Shown: positions 40,501-50,700 of the stretch, piece by piece
Layout: each line of letters starts with the position of its first letter
How positions within the stretch are numbered: position 1 is the first letter of the stretch
NCBI GenBank assembly: GCA_036583965.1
Contig: JAZBQD010000030.1
Coordinates: 87,403,300-87,467,299, forward strand
Direction: 5' to 3'
Source: Prunella strophiata
Lineage: Eukaryota; Chordata; Aves; Passeriformes; Prunellidae
Length of the DNA stretch: 64,000 bases
Notes under the pieces: generated by a model
Database searches by the model: none
Told to the model about the DNA's origin: nothing
The model's input: only the letters and a program-made list of their open reading frames with translations
Position numbers and translations under genes: made by a program

Positions 40501-43383
40501 GAGGGACCTTTAAGACCATCCAGTTCCAACCACCCTGCCATGGGCAGGGACACTTCCACTAGACCAGGTTGCTCAGAGCTCCATCCAGCCTGGCCTTGAA
40601 CATTTCCAGGGATGGGGCAACCACAATTTTTCAGGACAATCTGTTCCAGCGCCTCATCACCCTCACTGTAAAGAATTTCTTTCTAACATCTAATCTAAGT
40701 CTCCTCTCTTTGAGTTTAAAATCACTCCCCCTTGCCTACCATTGCTGTATGCAGTCACTTGGCCCCCAACAGTCTGGGCCAAATCCTTTCCTCAGCCACA
40801 GGTATCTGCCCTGAGAGAGTCTTATAAAAAAACTTCTGTGATTCCTGGTTCCTCAACATTCCTTGCACAACATGTAAGAGATCTGAAAATTCTATGTGGG
40901 CTTTTTCAAACCCAATCTTCCTCCCTTTACGTGGCATCAGATGACAATCTCCTATTTAAATCCGAAGTTCTTCTGTAAAAAACAACATAAGCTTCTGTGC
41001 CCAGAAGCTTCCTAAGAAAATGGGTATACACAGGAGCAAGCAGACCCCAGGTACCATGTCAAGCACCTAAGTCCTTCAAATATGACTTGAAGCATGCTGC
41101 AATATGTAATTATGTAAATATGTCACAATGTGATACGGATTCTACAGTACAGCACTAATCCATAGAGGTGTGAATTGTGTGTACTGGGGAACACTGACAG
41201 AAGATTTTGTTTCAGTCAAAGATAACATGTTGGAGAAAGTAGGAACTGCTAAGCTTTTTCACCCCAAAGATTTCTTAACAAGTGAGGCTTCCTATGGAAT
41301 TAGAGGTTACCCTGGTGTGATTTTAGCTGCAGGCTAGCTGGACACCTCTGCTGTGCTGGAAACCTATTGCAGTAGTTTGATAATCCTAGAAACTCCAACA
41401 TATCCCAGAGATTTAAAGAAAACCTATCTGTGTCAAAGAGGTGATACAGAGTGATAAAGCAAGTATTGGGATGTGAAGACTTGGAAGATGGGGAGGATTA
41501 ATGAGTGAACATCAAAAGGTTTTTTATAGAGAGCTGAAGGAGATAGCTCTTCTTGTTTCAGAAACAAGTTCTGAAACCTTTCATCCTTCTTTCAACACTC
41601 TTAGCATACTGCACATGTACTACTAAAATGAAGAATGACTGAGACATTAACACAAGCAGTAGCAATGTTTGAAAAGAAAAAATAAAAGTGACCTGGATTA
41701 GTATTATGGTCCCACCATCCTTTTCTGCATAGCTACTACAAAACTCCCACCTTGAGGTGGGGGATTCTGAGTGACACTGACATCTCAGCACACCTGTAAC
41801 CTCACTGACTCAGTGCAGCAATGGGAAAACAATGGGTGAACACATTTGAACTCACTTAAATTCAGTCTCAGAAAAGAGGCCAGGGGACTTGATCTCATGC
41901 ATGAAGCTACTCAAGGGTCTGAATTCTTTATGTCTATGAACTCTAAACCAGAAAGAGATGAAGAGAACACTCTACTGCTTCTTGACATGGAGACAAATGT
42001 CTGGGACAGCTATACAACAGTAGTTTCTCATGAGCTACTGTAAAATAAAGACCAGTTTAACAGAGCTTTGCAGAATAAAACCTGCACATAACTCTATTCT
42101 GCTGAAGAAATAAACACATGTTGCACACAAATGTTGAGTATGGCAGATCTGATGAAACCAGTTCCGCCTCCCTACTACAAGCTGTAATATGATAAAAAGC
42201 ATCATTGTTGTCTTTAAATTAGATTATGACTTCAGGCGTGATTTTCCTTTCAGTTACATTGTTCTGAAAGGGAACAGCCTCACTGAAGTCCATTAGTTTA
42301 CATTCATGCAACTCTAGTGAGAGAGAACAACCAGACTTTACATATCTGTGCTTGAGAAGCATGAACCTTTAGAAATTTAAACATGAACACACCCATATAC
42401 ATATTTATACACACACAAATAGATGCATTTCACCCACCTATTTCGTCCCCTAGAGAGGAGTTCAGTATTGCACCAGCAGACATAACTACTGCACAGCTCC
42501 CAAAGCCATGTGTATATAATTTGACCAGTGGAATTTGGGGAACGTGCTTTTCCCATCCAAGAGTGGAGAAGGGAGCCTCCTTGCCATCTATTGTTTTCAC
42601 ATTCACTCTTTCTTTTAGCTCACAGAATAGCTGGTCTCCTGTCAGCTTGGAGTTTCGTTTCCCCTTGAACCGCACCCCGTGCTTATTGGTACTCAAATAA
42701 TCTTTCATCGCCTTCTGCAGTCGAGGGTTTAGCATCTTGGAAGAGACATCCCCTTTCCAAAGCTTGTAAAGAAAGGATTTCGACATTGTGGAATACAGCC
42801 CATCCCAGTCATCAGATTCATCAAGCATCTGGCCTCTCCTATGCTTTGTGCTCCTTCTCCTCATTCTTCTCTGATGGCTCCAGTTGTGCTGTAAAATATT
42901 TCCTTTTGGATTATTCACATCAGCCGAAATGAATTTTTCTATCTCTTGAAGGTGGTTGTGTGACTGAGGCTGACCAGCAGCAAATAAATAATCATCATTT
43001 ACTTGGTAGAAAGCACTTTTTGATTTTCTTCCTAACTGGGGTGGAAAAAACTCATCTTCATTTCTAAAGGCCTCTTCCAATACAGTCCATTTCTTAGAAC
43101 TTCCAGTCCCTGATTTAAAAGTACCTAGGAGATCTTCATTAAGAAGTACCTCATTCCCATCAATGGTTTCAGAGAATGATGGGTCATGAATGGCTCCCAT
43201 GATGACTCTCTGCTTGCCCTGAAGGGGCAGAAGTCTCTTAGTTTCAATGTAAGAAAAGGAACTTGGAACTGGTTCAGCAGTGTTGCTATCTGTAAAATAG
43301 ATGAATATCACCAAGAAAAGCAGGCCCCATGCAAAGATACCAAAGAGCATGAGTTGTTTCCATTGCTTCAAGTTAGGTTTCAT
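22234..43383 (-). CDS. ST6GAL2: ST6GAL2: beta-galactoside alpha-2,6-sialyltransferase 2, complete coding sequence in five exons
   Basis: CDS join on the - strand: 43383-42438, 38551-38454, 35345-35244, 34137-33963, 22502-22234. Phases 1, 0, 0, 1 match throughout, giving 529 residues, which is the length known for human ST6GAL2. The enzyme is a Golgi type II membrane protein of family GT29. It transfers sialic acid from CMP-Neu5Ac in alpha-2,6 linkage to terminal galactose, with the family member ST6GAL2 preferring LacdiNAc/oligosaccharide acceptors and expressed mainly in brain. Visible parts are a short cytoplasmic tail, a membrane anchor (about 11-30), a low-complexity stem with a basic stretch (171-183), sialylmotif L (about 296-341, starting SCAVV), sialylmotif S (about 433-457), motif III (HYHE, 468-471) and motif VS (H484 to E489). 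Six cysteines (264, 297, 449, 467, 478, 520) match the three disulfides of ST6Gal-I. N-glycan sequons occur at N167, N308 and N338. ST6GAL1 is excluded by the N-terminus ([10 protein letters not shown]) and the long stem. No frameshift or stop was seen. Confidence 0.97.
23500..23533. repeat. Perfect inverted repeat (14-base arms, 6-base loop)
   Basis: GACTGTCAGCTCTC and GAGAGCTGACAGTC flank the loop AGGAGA. It lies about 640 bases before the opsin tail exon and 1 kb into the ST6GAL2 last intron, and is directly followed by a short tandem repeat. It could fold in either pre-mRNA. No function is known. Confidence 0.85.
23533..23570 (+). repeat. Short tandem repeat of CTGTATAACT
   Basis: Four units of 10, 8, 10 and 10 bases (CTGTATAACT, with AC-CT shortened to CTGTATAA in the second) run head to tail immediately after the hairpin. 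Probably a small replication-slippage repeat. Confidence 0.85.
24176..24391 (+). CDS. TMTOPS: TMT-type opsin, last coding exon (C-terminal tail)
   Basis: This exon opens after a T-rich acceptor (TTGTTTTAG) in phase 0, matching the phase-0 donor at 2039/2040. It encodes 71 residues plus TAG. It starts [11 protein letters not shown], the helix-8 segment and probable palmitoylated cysteine that follow NPxxY...MNKQ in opsins. The rest is a hydrophilic Ser/Thr-rich tail (for example ETDSKRTS and [12 protein letters not shown]) suitable for receptor-kinase phosphorylation, which is inference. The upstream exon is 22.1 kb away, and the intron between them contains the last coding exon of ST6GAL2 on the other strand. 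The same stretch read in another frame gives a spurious ORF starting at 24156. The assignment rests on exact phase, the helix-8 start and the lack of any other candidate downstream of the TM7 exon. Confidence 0.88.
   Translation, partial: FYKCFRQLFHCQPPSSTDGEPICHSKVTVIQLDQRADAGNVCNNEPHPETDSKRTSLLCPETTSKAVPPTS
24480..24485 (+). terminator. Candidate polyadenylation signal of the TMT opsin
   Basis: A canonical AATAAA lies 89 bases after the opsin stop codon and is followed by a GT-rich stretch (GTTGCCATTTGTGGGATTG). It would give a short 3' UTR ending near 24500. This fixes the right end of the opsin transcript inside ST6GAL2's last intron. The signal is seen directly; its use is inferred. Confidence 0.55.
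30243..30277. repeat. TA-rich simple repeat
   Basis: Irregular TATATAC/TATAT repeats in the last ST6GAL2 intron; low complexity. Confidence 0.75.
31112..31144. repeat. TA-rich simple repeat
   Basis: ATATATTT units repeated with small changes; low complexity, in the last ST6GAL2 intron. Confidence 0.75.
31756..31789. repeat. First copy of an exact 34-base dispersed repeat
   Basis: The sequence starting TATATTTATCTTTACAGC and ending TTGTTGTTAAAATT recurs without mismatch at 32518-32551, about 760 bases away and in the same orientation. The flanks are not clearly alike. It lies in the last intron of ST6GAL2. Its origin (old repeat family or local duplication) is not known. Confidence 0.85.
32518..32551. 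repeat. Second copy of the exact 34-base dispersed repeat
   Basis: Identical over 34 bases to 31756-31789, same orientation. Read on the - strand, both copies give the frame [11 protein letters not shown], but the open frames around them are short and unlike each other, so coding is not supported. Confidence 0.85.
33963..34137 (-). CDS. ST6GAL2: ST6GAL2 fourth coding exon (start of sialylmotif S)
   Basis: This exon is 175 bases and 58 codons plus one base, residues 383-440 and the first base of Gly441. It starts [10 protein letters not shown] after acceptor TCCCAG and ends SSGFI-G at donor G/GTAGGT. It contains the [10 protein letters not shown] block and the start of sialylmotif S (NPPSSGF). 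It has no in-frame Met and so is easily missed by simple ORF searches, but the phase and family match are exact. Confidence 0.95.
35244..35345 (-). CDS. ST6GAL2: ST6GAL2 third coding exon
   Basis: This 102-base exon encodes 34 residues (349-382), from [13 protein letters not shown] to the [13 protein letters not shown] segment. Acceptor is TTTGCAG/ATT and donor GTG/GTAAGA, both phase 0. [12 protein letters not shown] corresponds to the conserved central part of the ST6Gal fold between sialylmotifs L and S. The residue before the junction is Val, where my recollection of the mammalian protein is Leu. Confidence 0.95.
38454..38551 (-). CDS. ST6GAL2: ST6GAL2 second coding exon (rest of sialylmotif L)
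   Basis: This 98-base exon runs from acceptor CCTAG/AT to donor CAG/GTAAGG. It completes Asp316 and encodes residues to 348, beginning [13 protein letters not shown] and ending RIINSQ. It holds the donor-substrate-binding half of sialylmotif L, including the invariant RFN and the sequon N338-K-T. Entry phase 1 and exit phase 0 agree with its neighbours. Confidence 0.96.
40471..40740 (-). mobile_element. CR1 LINE fragment, 3' end, short
   Basis: The + strand reads ACCACAGAATCACAGAATGG followed by TTTGGGTGGGGAGGGACC, CATCCAGCCTGGCCTTGAAC and AATTTCTTTCTAACATCTAA, the reverse complement of the CR1 3' end. It appears less diverged at its end than the copy at 15.5 kb and is truncated after about 270 bases; the right border is approximate. 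It lies in the ST6GAL2 intron between coding exons 1 and 2, in the sense orientation for ST6GAL2. Confidence 0.9.
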
Positions 43384-43440
43384 GGCAATGCCTTTACCAG
43401 CTCCTCTGTGCCTTGAAGTATTGGTGAAGGAAAATGAAAC
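42438..43440 (-). CDS. ST6GAL2: ST6GAL2 first coding exon (anchor, stem, start of sialylmotif L)
   Basis: Coding starts at 43383 (ATG with G at -3) and covers 315 codons plus the first base of codon 316 (Asp), ending at the donor GATAG-type border ATAG/GTGGGT. The exon probably begins at 43440, after a CTCTACAG acceptor, giving 57 bases of 5' UTR. It carries the cytoplasmic tail, the single transmembrane helix ([19 protein letters not shown]), the stem with basic run [13 protein letters not shown], the conserved block [13 protein letters not shown] before the catalytic domain, C264, and the first half of sialylmotif L. The frame reads two codons past the donor before a stop, so the donor is well constrained by both phase and the next exon. 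Confidence 0.96.
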
Positions 43441-44701
43441 CTGTAGAGAACATCAAATGCTATTAAAAATCGTTCAAAAGATAAATGCAACTCAGAAATA
43501 TCTTAACACATATTGATAGATGGTGCAGAATTAATCTCCAAGCAGTAGCACAAAGGATTCAGTAGCAGAAACAGAGCTCCAGAGCCCGCAGACACTGCAG
43601 GAGTGACACGCTTTGGCTGTAACCACACCGTGACAGCTGCTAGCTACAAAAGAAGCTGGTGGCCAGTTTCTACAGTAACACTGGATCCTGCCTGCAGGGG
43701 GATCATGTGCCTGCCTGCTTCTGCTATACCCAGTGTAGCATTAAGAGCAAAGCCCATGCCTGGCTGCATGCACAGTGGGTACAACATAAGCTGTCTTCTC
43801 TTCACCACTGAAAGTCCTTATGCAGGGGAACTGTGAGCAAGCCTGTCTCCAAAGAGACCAGGCAGGGAGCACAAGCTCTGAGCTGCAGCCCTCCTCTGCC
43901 CACAGCCTGGAAAGGATGGTGTTCTGTGCATATCATCAGGGGGTGAAGGGTAGAGCATCACACACAGCTGGTATGAACTGGCACAGCCCCAGTGGCTACA
44001 TCATTTCTTGCCTGGTATCAGACCCAAGTAAGAACAACTCCTGTACCTCTGCTATGGATGCTGCATGCACACTGAAGTGGCATGAAGGAGTTGTGCACAT
44101 CAAGGTGCCAGGGGTTTTGCATTTTCCAAAAAGGAGAATGGGTGGCACAACCGTCTAAACACATTCCTTTAGGATAAGATAGAGATTTACATAAAGGGAG
44201 TGGGTAGAGAATGTCAGACCTAGTCCTGGAAATATGTGCCCTACTAATACCTGGGGGTTTTGGACAGCTTGTACATTAGTGGAGGGATGCATGGTCCAAA
44301 CGAAACAAAGTTTGACTGAGGGGGCTGTGTTCCAAGGAAAATACATACCACATTGCTAGACCATCGAGCACACTATGCCCTTACACGAACTCACTTGCTT
44401 AATCAATGGTGTGGCTATCAGTTACAAGCCTGACTGAAGCAAACCCCCACCATAAGCCTTACCATTCACCTCAGTGTAAGTCAGTGTACGAATCAGTGAC
44501 AGATCACTCACCTGATCTGAATTAAAAATAAGCCAAGCCCCTTCTTCTGGAGTTTTCTTTCTAACCCATTTGTTTCAATGGTGAACTTAATGGTGGAACT
44601 TAAGAGCCACTTATACCAGCCAGCTGTGATCAGCAAAGGGGAATGGGAGCAGGGGCAAGCTTGGATTTCATTACCAGCCTGCACCTCAGGAGCCACTGTC
44701 T

Positions 44702-44725
44702 CATCACATCACATCACATCACATC
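44702..44725 (+). repeat. Pentamer microsatellite (CATCA)n
   Basis: Four to five units of CATCA in a row. Simple repeat within the presumed 5' intron of ST6GAL2. Confidence 0.85.
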
Positions 44726-45022
44726 CAACCAGCTTACACGCCTGTGATAACACACTGCCTGCTCACACTGGCCATCAGGAGGGACCAAAACCACAGTCAC
44801 CACACGCTATCACCTTTCTGCAAGCTGCTAAAGTACATCAAAGCTGAGTGCAAAGTTTAAACCAAACCTGCTAACTAAGACTGTGTTTTCACATGAAAAA
44901 GAACCCAGCAGTAACAGCAGTGTAAGATGTCTCTTGTCTGTCCTTCATTCCCTGCACTGAGCCTCTGCTGCTGCCAACACCCCCGTGTGTGGAACTGACT
45001 ACAGTAGGGGAAACATGTTAGA

Positions 45023-45094
45023 GGGGTTTCTTGGGTTTGGTGTTTTTTTGGGGTTTTTGGGGGGCTTTTTTGTTTTTGTTTTTTTTTTTTTTTT
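45023..45094 (+). repeat. G/T-rich tract ending in T16
   Basis: G runs of 4, 3, 4 and 6 are separated by T-rich spacers, then T-rich sequence with a final T16. The complement on the ST6GAL2 strand is C/A-rich. Low complexity with some potential for a G-quadruplex, although one spacer (14 bases) is long. Confidence 0.7.
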
Positions 45095-47249
45095 AACTGG
45101 GTCAGCCCCTTTATCCACTTCAGTGTGGTCACACATCCAGTTGTTTCAGCACAAATGGGGAATCGCCTCCCACAATGCAGAGGCGAGAACAAACCACAGG
45201 TGGTATTAGCAGAGATATTCAGGCTGTGTTTCTGCTGACCTCCTGAGAATGTGAGACCACACTATAACATTTCCCAACACAGTCTATTTTAATGATCTCG
45301 ACAAAGACAGCTGACTTTGGGGCTCAAGGCAGTGTCCAAACAGAGGAAGGATTCATAGAGTTATGCTTGGATGACCAAATTTCATTGCAATTTCTAATAC
45401 AAGGGAAAAAAAAATCATGACTGTGATAACCCAGTGCTCCACATACGTTTGGCTTGGCTCAGCTCACACAAACCACACAGAAGAAAGCTATTACTCCAAC
45501 TGACCCATTTCCCACTTGCACTCTGCTGCTGCAAGATTGCTCTCTGCAGTACCTCGACACTCCCACACCTTCCAATTTTAAATCACTGCAGGTGATATCC
45601 TGTGGGAGTTGCCTTACAGTATACGGCTGTTGTGCCAGTTAGGTCTGCCCTGAAGTTATTGCTACCTGCCCACTCATCAGTGTTCAGATGGTTCACATTT
45701 TAAAATCAGCATTCTTCATCCATCTGAACTGCTTTCATCTCTTTTTATCATTTTCCCTGATGTGTTTCCCCAGCACTTTTCAACATGTGGCTTCCAAACC
45801 ACTGTGTAAGTTAGTCTTTGCTCAGTCAGATATTTCTCCTGCTGAATATACATTTCTTACAGGATCTGCAGTGGAAGCATCTCGCATGATCTTTTTAACA
45901 GATAAGCTTGGAGGAAGTCAAAGTCATAAAGGAAGAGGTCACTCATATTTTGCACTGAGTCACGTAGCAAGTCCAGACACAATTTAATCTATAAATCTTA
46001 CAATTTGCTCATTTCCCCCCTCCCAAGTTTTGTCATATCTTATAATATGACAAAGAAGAAGTTGCTAAGAAATAGAAAGGTTTAGCCTTAATTCAGGCGT
46101 GAGACTACAAATTTCTAATTGTCCGTGATCATATGTGCTTGGCACTGCAGACTGCCACAGCATAGAAAGTAAAGACTCAGTATTCAGGCTCAAATCTGAA
46201 AAAGGACTGACATGCATTATTAATTATTTTTAAATTAAAGCAAACAAAAATCTGCCCCCCAAGCCCTCCACAACACTTATGTCATGAAAGCACACTCATC
46301 TTGGTCAGCACGCACACATCAGCGTGCACGATTAGCTTCTTTGTGCAGCAAAAAAATACCCACATAAACCAAAAAAACCAGCATGCAACAGTATATTTGC
46401 CAACACTACAAGCAAAAGGAGAGACACCAGTGAGAATAAATCAAAAAACTTTACACATTAACTACTGCAGAAGCTTATCTGCAATTCCTCATTGCAAGTG
46501 GGGCCTCAGAAAGGATACCCAAATCTCTTGAAGACCGGAGCTATGCAAGCAAATCTCTGTGCTGCTTTAATGTTTTTTGCTCACAAGAAATGCCTTGTCC
46601 TCCAGCAGTACAGCTGAGCTGGAAGCAAATTCAAGGTCATTACTGTATTAGTAGCAAGAGGACCTCTACAACCTCACAGGATCTTGAAGGCTGTGTGTCG
46701 AAAGCTGCACTAAGTTCAGAGAAATATCAGTTTATCTTATCTCCCTCTACACTAAACATCCAGTGCCTCCTCTCCTCAGCCCTTGCAGCTTCTCACACCT
46801 CACAGTCTCTGGCTTTGAAAATGTTTGGGAGGAGAGGGCAGCCCTTCCACATGCTCCCCACCATCCTCCTGCTGGCAGCAGACCCCTCTGCTACTCAAGG
46901 GGATATCTTCCTCAGCACTATCTGGGGGTGCCCTTGGATTCCTGCCCTGTGCTGCCTTCAGCAGCACATCTCAATTGCAAAGAGAAAAGCATTTGTGTAG
47001 GAAACCAGAAATGACAATTGCAATTAATTACACTGGCTAAATAAATAAAAACAGGTGGTTTCATGGGTGCAATTACTGAAGTCCACTGGATGCTTCAGGA
47101 ATAAACTTCCATCTCTTTTATCTACGCTCAACATACAGCTTTTAAACTTTTAAAGCAATTCTACACAAGTTTTTAAATTATCCTTAGCATTTCTTATTGT
47201 CTCCAACTTCCCCCCCCTCCCCCCTGCTGTAATAATCCTCCCTACTTAC

Positions 47250-47730
47250 GGACTGCTGGAGTCAAAGCTGCTGCAGAGGAGGAGCAGAGGAATAAGTCTA
47301 CCCCTGGGGGAAACACTGAGACTTAACCCAACCCAGCTTCCTCTTCAGCAGAAGTGATAAGGCTGTTTTGCCCCAGAGGCTGAAGACCTCATTTTCCTAT
47401 GTATCTCCCTTCTGATGGGCTCCTTCAATCATTAACTGATCTAAGTTCCAGCTACCATATGGAGAACGGCTTTTCTCCTTTCCCAGTCTGGTCATTCACA
47501 CAAAAGCCCTGGAAAACATGAGGCAAGGTACAAACCAGTGAAGTGGGCAGAAAGGGAAGACTTACTTACTTTGCTTAATAGAAGTATTAGCAGCGGCTAT
47601 GAAAAAGAAAGGCAAACCCCAATGGTATCTTTGAGGCATCCCAGGAAATAAAGGCAATTCCCCAGTGGAAATTAAAGGCTGATTTTCCAGAAGCAGCACC
47701 CACTTGTGGGAAATTTCATCTTGCTAAGAT
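47250..47730 (-). other. Candidate 5' noncoding exon of ST6GAL2
   Basis: On the - strand a near-perfect donor, CAGTCC/GTAAGTAGGG, occurs at 47250/47249 and is followed within 25 bases by long G runs (complement of C8-T-C6 at 47210-47224) that often support splicing. The first coding exon has an acceptor at 43440, so at least one upstream noncoding exon is required, and this is the best candidate seen. The 5' border is set only by the TATA-like element at 47763-47758. Alternative first exons farther upstream are likely, since mammalian ST6GAL2 has several. Confidence 0.3.
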
Positions 47731-47757
47731 GCAAGAAACCAAAGAGTTTCCCCTCCC

Positions 47758-47763
47758 TTTATA
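47758..47763 (-). promoter_or_regulatory. TATA-like element upstream of the candidate ST6GAL2 5' exon
   Basis: The - strand reads GGGATTTATAAAGGGAGGGG, a TATAAA box in a G-rich context. ACAATGG, a SOX-like site, lies about ten bases upstream. Transcription would start near 47730 and read into the donor at 47250. The region is not strongly CpG-rich. Function is inferred from position only. Confidence 0.25.
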
Positions 47764-50700
47764 AATCCCATTGTTTTGCAACAAGGAGCACTTTTCATTT
47801 TTCTAAAGTAGGCCTCCTGACTATTTCTTAAATGAGAAGAGATGGATAAGGGAGATTTTTTTTAATTCCTTTGAAACATTCCTTCCTTTCAACACTGTCT
47901 ATTGTTAAAATTAATTTGTACAGACCCTGGCAGCTCAGAGGTCAGGATGGTTCAAGTTGATGTGCTAAGATGTGCACTGTTATGTTAAACAGGGTTTTTC
48001 TTGGCTGCAGCTTTGCAGCAAAGGTCACCACGGGGTTATTTGGGGTAGCAAATGTTAGCTGTGGGCAACCATTCCCAAAGGGCTGAGAATCAGACCAAAG
48101 TTTATTTGATGGAAACTCAGGCGGCCTGAACAGATAGCAAATGCTCCGTTAGTTTGCTTCATCTCTTAGTCAGCTCATTCCAGAGTATTAAGAAACCTCT
48201 GGCATAGGGCAAGGCAGCTGGAGGCTGCATTGCCAGGGTGGGGAATACTCTCGTCCTCTCATGTGGAAAGTGCCAAATTGGTTTTAGTGTTATCACATCA
48301 TTTCTGCGGTGGAAGCCGTGCAGTAGGCAGCAACAGACAGGCAAGCCTGTGGGGAGTGGTGACTGCCAAAAGATGTATATTAGTCTGTGGATGGCCTGTG
48401 CATTTGTCTTATTGGCTCTGATTAGGTCCTCCTAATTAATGAATCTCTTCTGGACAACTTCCTTGTTAGTCCCGATAAATCTGGCTCTTTCCTTCAGAGG
48501 AATCAAGCTGCATTCAGTATTTTTTGTGGCAACCTAAGAAACTGTCTTCTGAAATAAAGAAAAAACACCCAAAAAATCTGAAGTAGGATTTTTTTTTTTT
48601 TCTGATATTGCCTTTAAAACCTACATTTAATTATCTACTTAGAGAAAATTTCTTGGGAGATATTCAAATAATGGTATTGCTAACCTGAATCACCTGCTAA
48701 ATGTGAGCCAAGTGTCCCAAGTCAGAGCATTTGGAAAGACCAGTCTCAGGTTCTTGCTTCTGAGGATGCAGGCAGGCAATGTGCCTGTTCTTAGGGCTTT
48801 TGATAAAACCTAGGATTTCAAGTTAAAGGGGGTGGGAGTGAAGCAACTTTTTTATTTATTTTTACTAATGACCCATTTCCAGGAGCTTAGGCTGTAAGAA
48901 AATTGCCAAATATAGAGTGAAACTTGCAGTAAAACTCACTCAAGCTGGCAACCCGGCAGCTGGAGAAATGCTCAGTGGGGTTTCTGCCAAGGAACATGTC
49001 CTAGATTATTATGTAGGAGCATGGAGGCTTAGATGCATCAATCTCTGGGGCTTAGTGGAAGGTCAAAGTTATCTTCTATGCATCTGATATCTAGTCTCCA
49101 TGCTCCATCATCAGGTTCAAGCTTCCTGGCATTAAAGCCAGCTATCACTTTCCCACAGCCCACAGACCACATACAGGTTGTCCGAGTGTGGGCTGACAGG
49201 AGGGAAGTAAAAATAGAAAAGAAAAGCTGTACCAGCTCTGATCCTTCCCATGCAGACTTTCCCACCACCAGTGGAAATGTCAAGAATGGTCAGGGAGAAT
49301 CTGGTTTCCCAGTGACTGACTGCACCTTGCAGGTCAAGCTCCACCTAACCCAGCCTGCAGCAGTTTTCTCAGGAGCCATGAGAGGAGCTCTCATTCTGCC
49401 ATGCCCTGAGATTCACCACTCCAGCCAGGATTTCCTCACAAATTTCAGGTCAGGGGAGATAACTAGGACCTCTCTGGCTTTTCCAGACTGGTTATGAGCT
49501 GACCACAGTCTTGCTATTTTAACTGAGAGTTTCTATAGAAATGTACTACATACCACTTCATGTGAGATTCACTACAGCTTCAGTGTAAATCACTTCCAGG
49601 CTCTTTAATCAAACTACAAAGGGGAAGAAGTGTCACAGAGTTGTGTGAAGACAAGCAGTTTTCACAACATAAATCACCCCCCACAGCCTCTCAAGGACTG
49701 CCTCACAGAGCCATGTACTACCTGTACTCAGCCTTATCTACTTCTGACCCCTTTTTTTTCCATTTGCTCTTGCCACATCTTTGCTGTGTCCTGGCCCTGT
49801 TCACAGCAACAAGCAAAGGTTCAAGGCTGCTTAAGCTGCTGCAAACACCAATGGAGCTTGGTTCTGCCACAGGACACAGGTGCAGAAACCACCACTATGG
49901 CCACAGTCTCCAGCATGGCCTCACACACAGTAAAGAAGCAGATGAAGTATTTTTACTGCCCTTGCAGATCTACCAGCTGAGTGTTTTGGATGGGTTTTGA
50001 TCATATTTCAGCTGCCACAGCACTGTCTCTTGATTCAGACAGCAGGGGAAAAAATCCACTAGTACCTACACCAACATAAAACCCCTGCAAATATCCAAAG
50101 ACAGTGCAAGTCACTTTTCCAAAGTGAAATTCAGTATGCCACAGCACAGTCATGGAGGGGTCTAGGTTTGCACAAACACCATCCCAGCAGGCTCCACTCT
50201 TCCACCTCAGTAGTTCCTCTGCAGATCAAATCACAGAGCTGCATGTGATTTTTCTGTGCTACCTCTGTGCAGCTCTCCTCCCTCTCACAAACTGCAGGTT
50301 GCAGAGGAACTGCAGCTGCTCCCAGGGCATCTGATCACCATGAAGGGTCCTAGGAAGCTGAATGCTGTGCAGACTGAAACATCAAGCTGGCTGGAGATAA
50401 AAGCCAGGTGTGGAAACAAGGTGACCAGACTGATGGCCATCACTTGCTTGCACATCCTCCACTCCTACATAACCACTTTATTAAGGTATTTAGTTTTATT
50501 GCTGCAGTGAGGTCAATGAGGAGGAAGTGAGTTGTACACCAACACAGGGAGGAAGAAGCAGGGGATGGGGGAGGCTGTGGCACTCAGCCAGGAGAGAAGG
50601 AAGCCTGGCTGCAGGGCAGCAGAGAGGGCAGGAAGGCAGGGAGACTGAAAATAAACTACACCCATAGTGCTAGTGGAGGAGCAAAACAACACCTGCCAGA

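Larger units (their letters stand above)
34138..42437 (-). other. ST6GAL2 introns between coding exons 1 and 4
   Basis: Three introns lie here: 42437-38552 (3.9 kb), 38453-35346 (3.1 kb) and 35243-34138 (1.1 kb). All have GT/AG borders. The first contains a CR1 fragment at 40471-40740. Apart from this repeat nothing was recognised. A moderately GC-rich patch near 34440-34760 carries overlapping short frames on both strands without a known motif. Confidence 0.8.
43441..47249 (-). other. Presumed ST6GAL2 5' intron
   Basis: This stretch lies between the candidate noncoding exon and the first coding exon. It contains a (CATCA) pentamer repeat at 44702-44725 and a G/T-rich tract at 45023-45094. 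Short frames of 60-140 codons occur on both strands without recognisable content. Confidence 0.35.

Noticed and set aside
42438..43383. Assignment of the sialyltransferase to ST6GAL1
   Set aside because: The N-terminus, long stem, five-exon layout and total length of 529 residues fit ST6GAL2, not the roughly 400-residue ST6GAL1.
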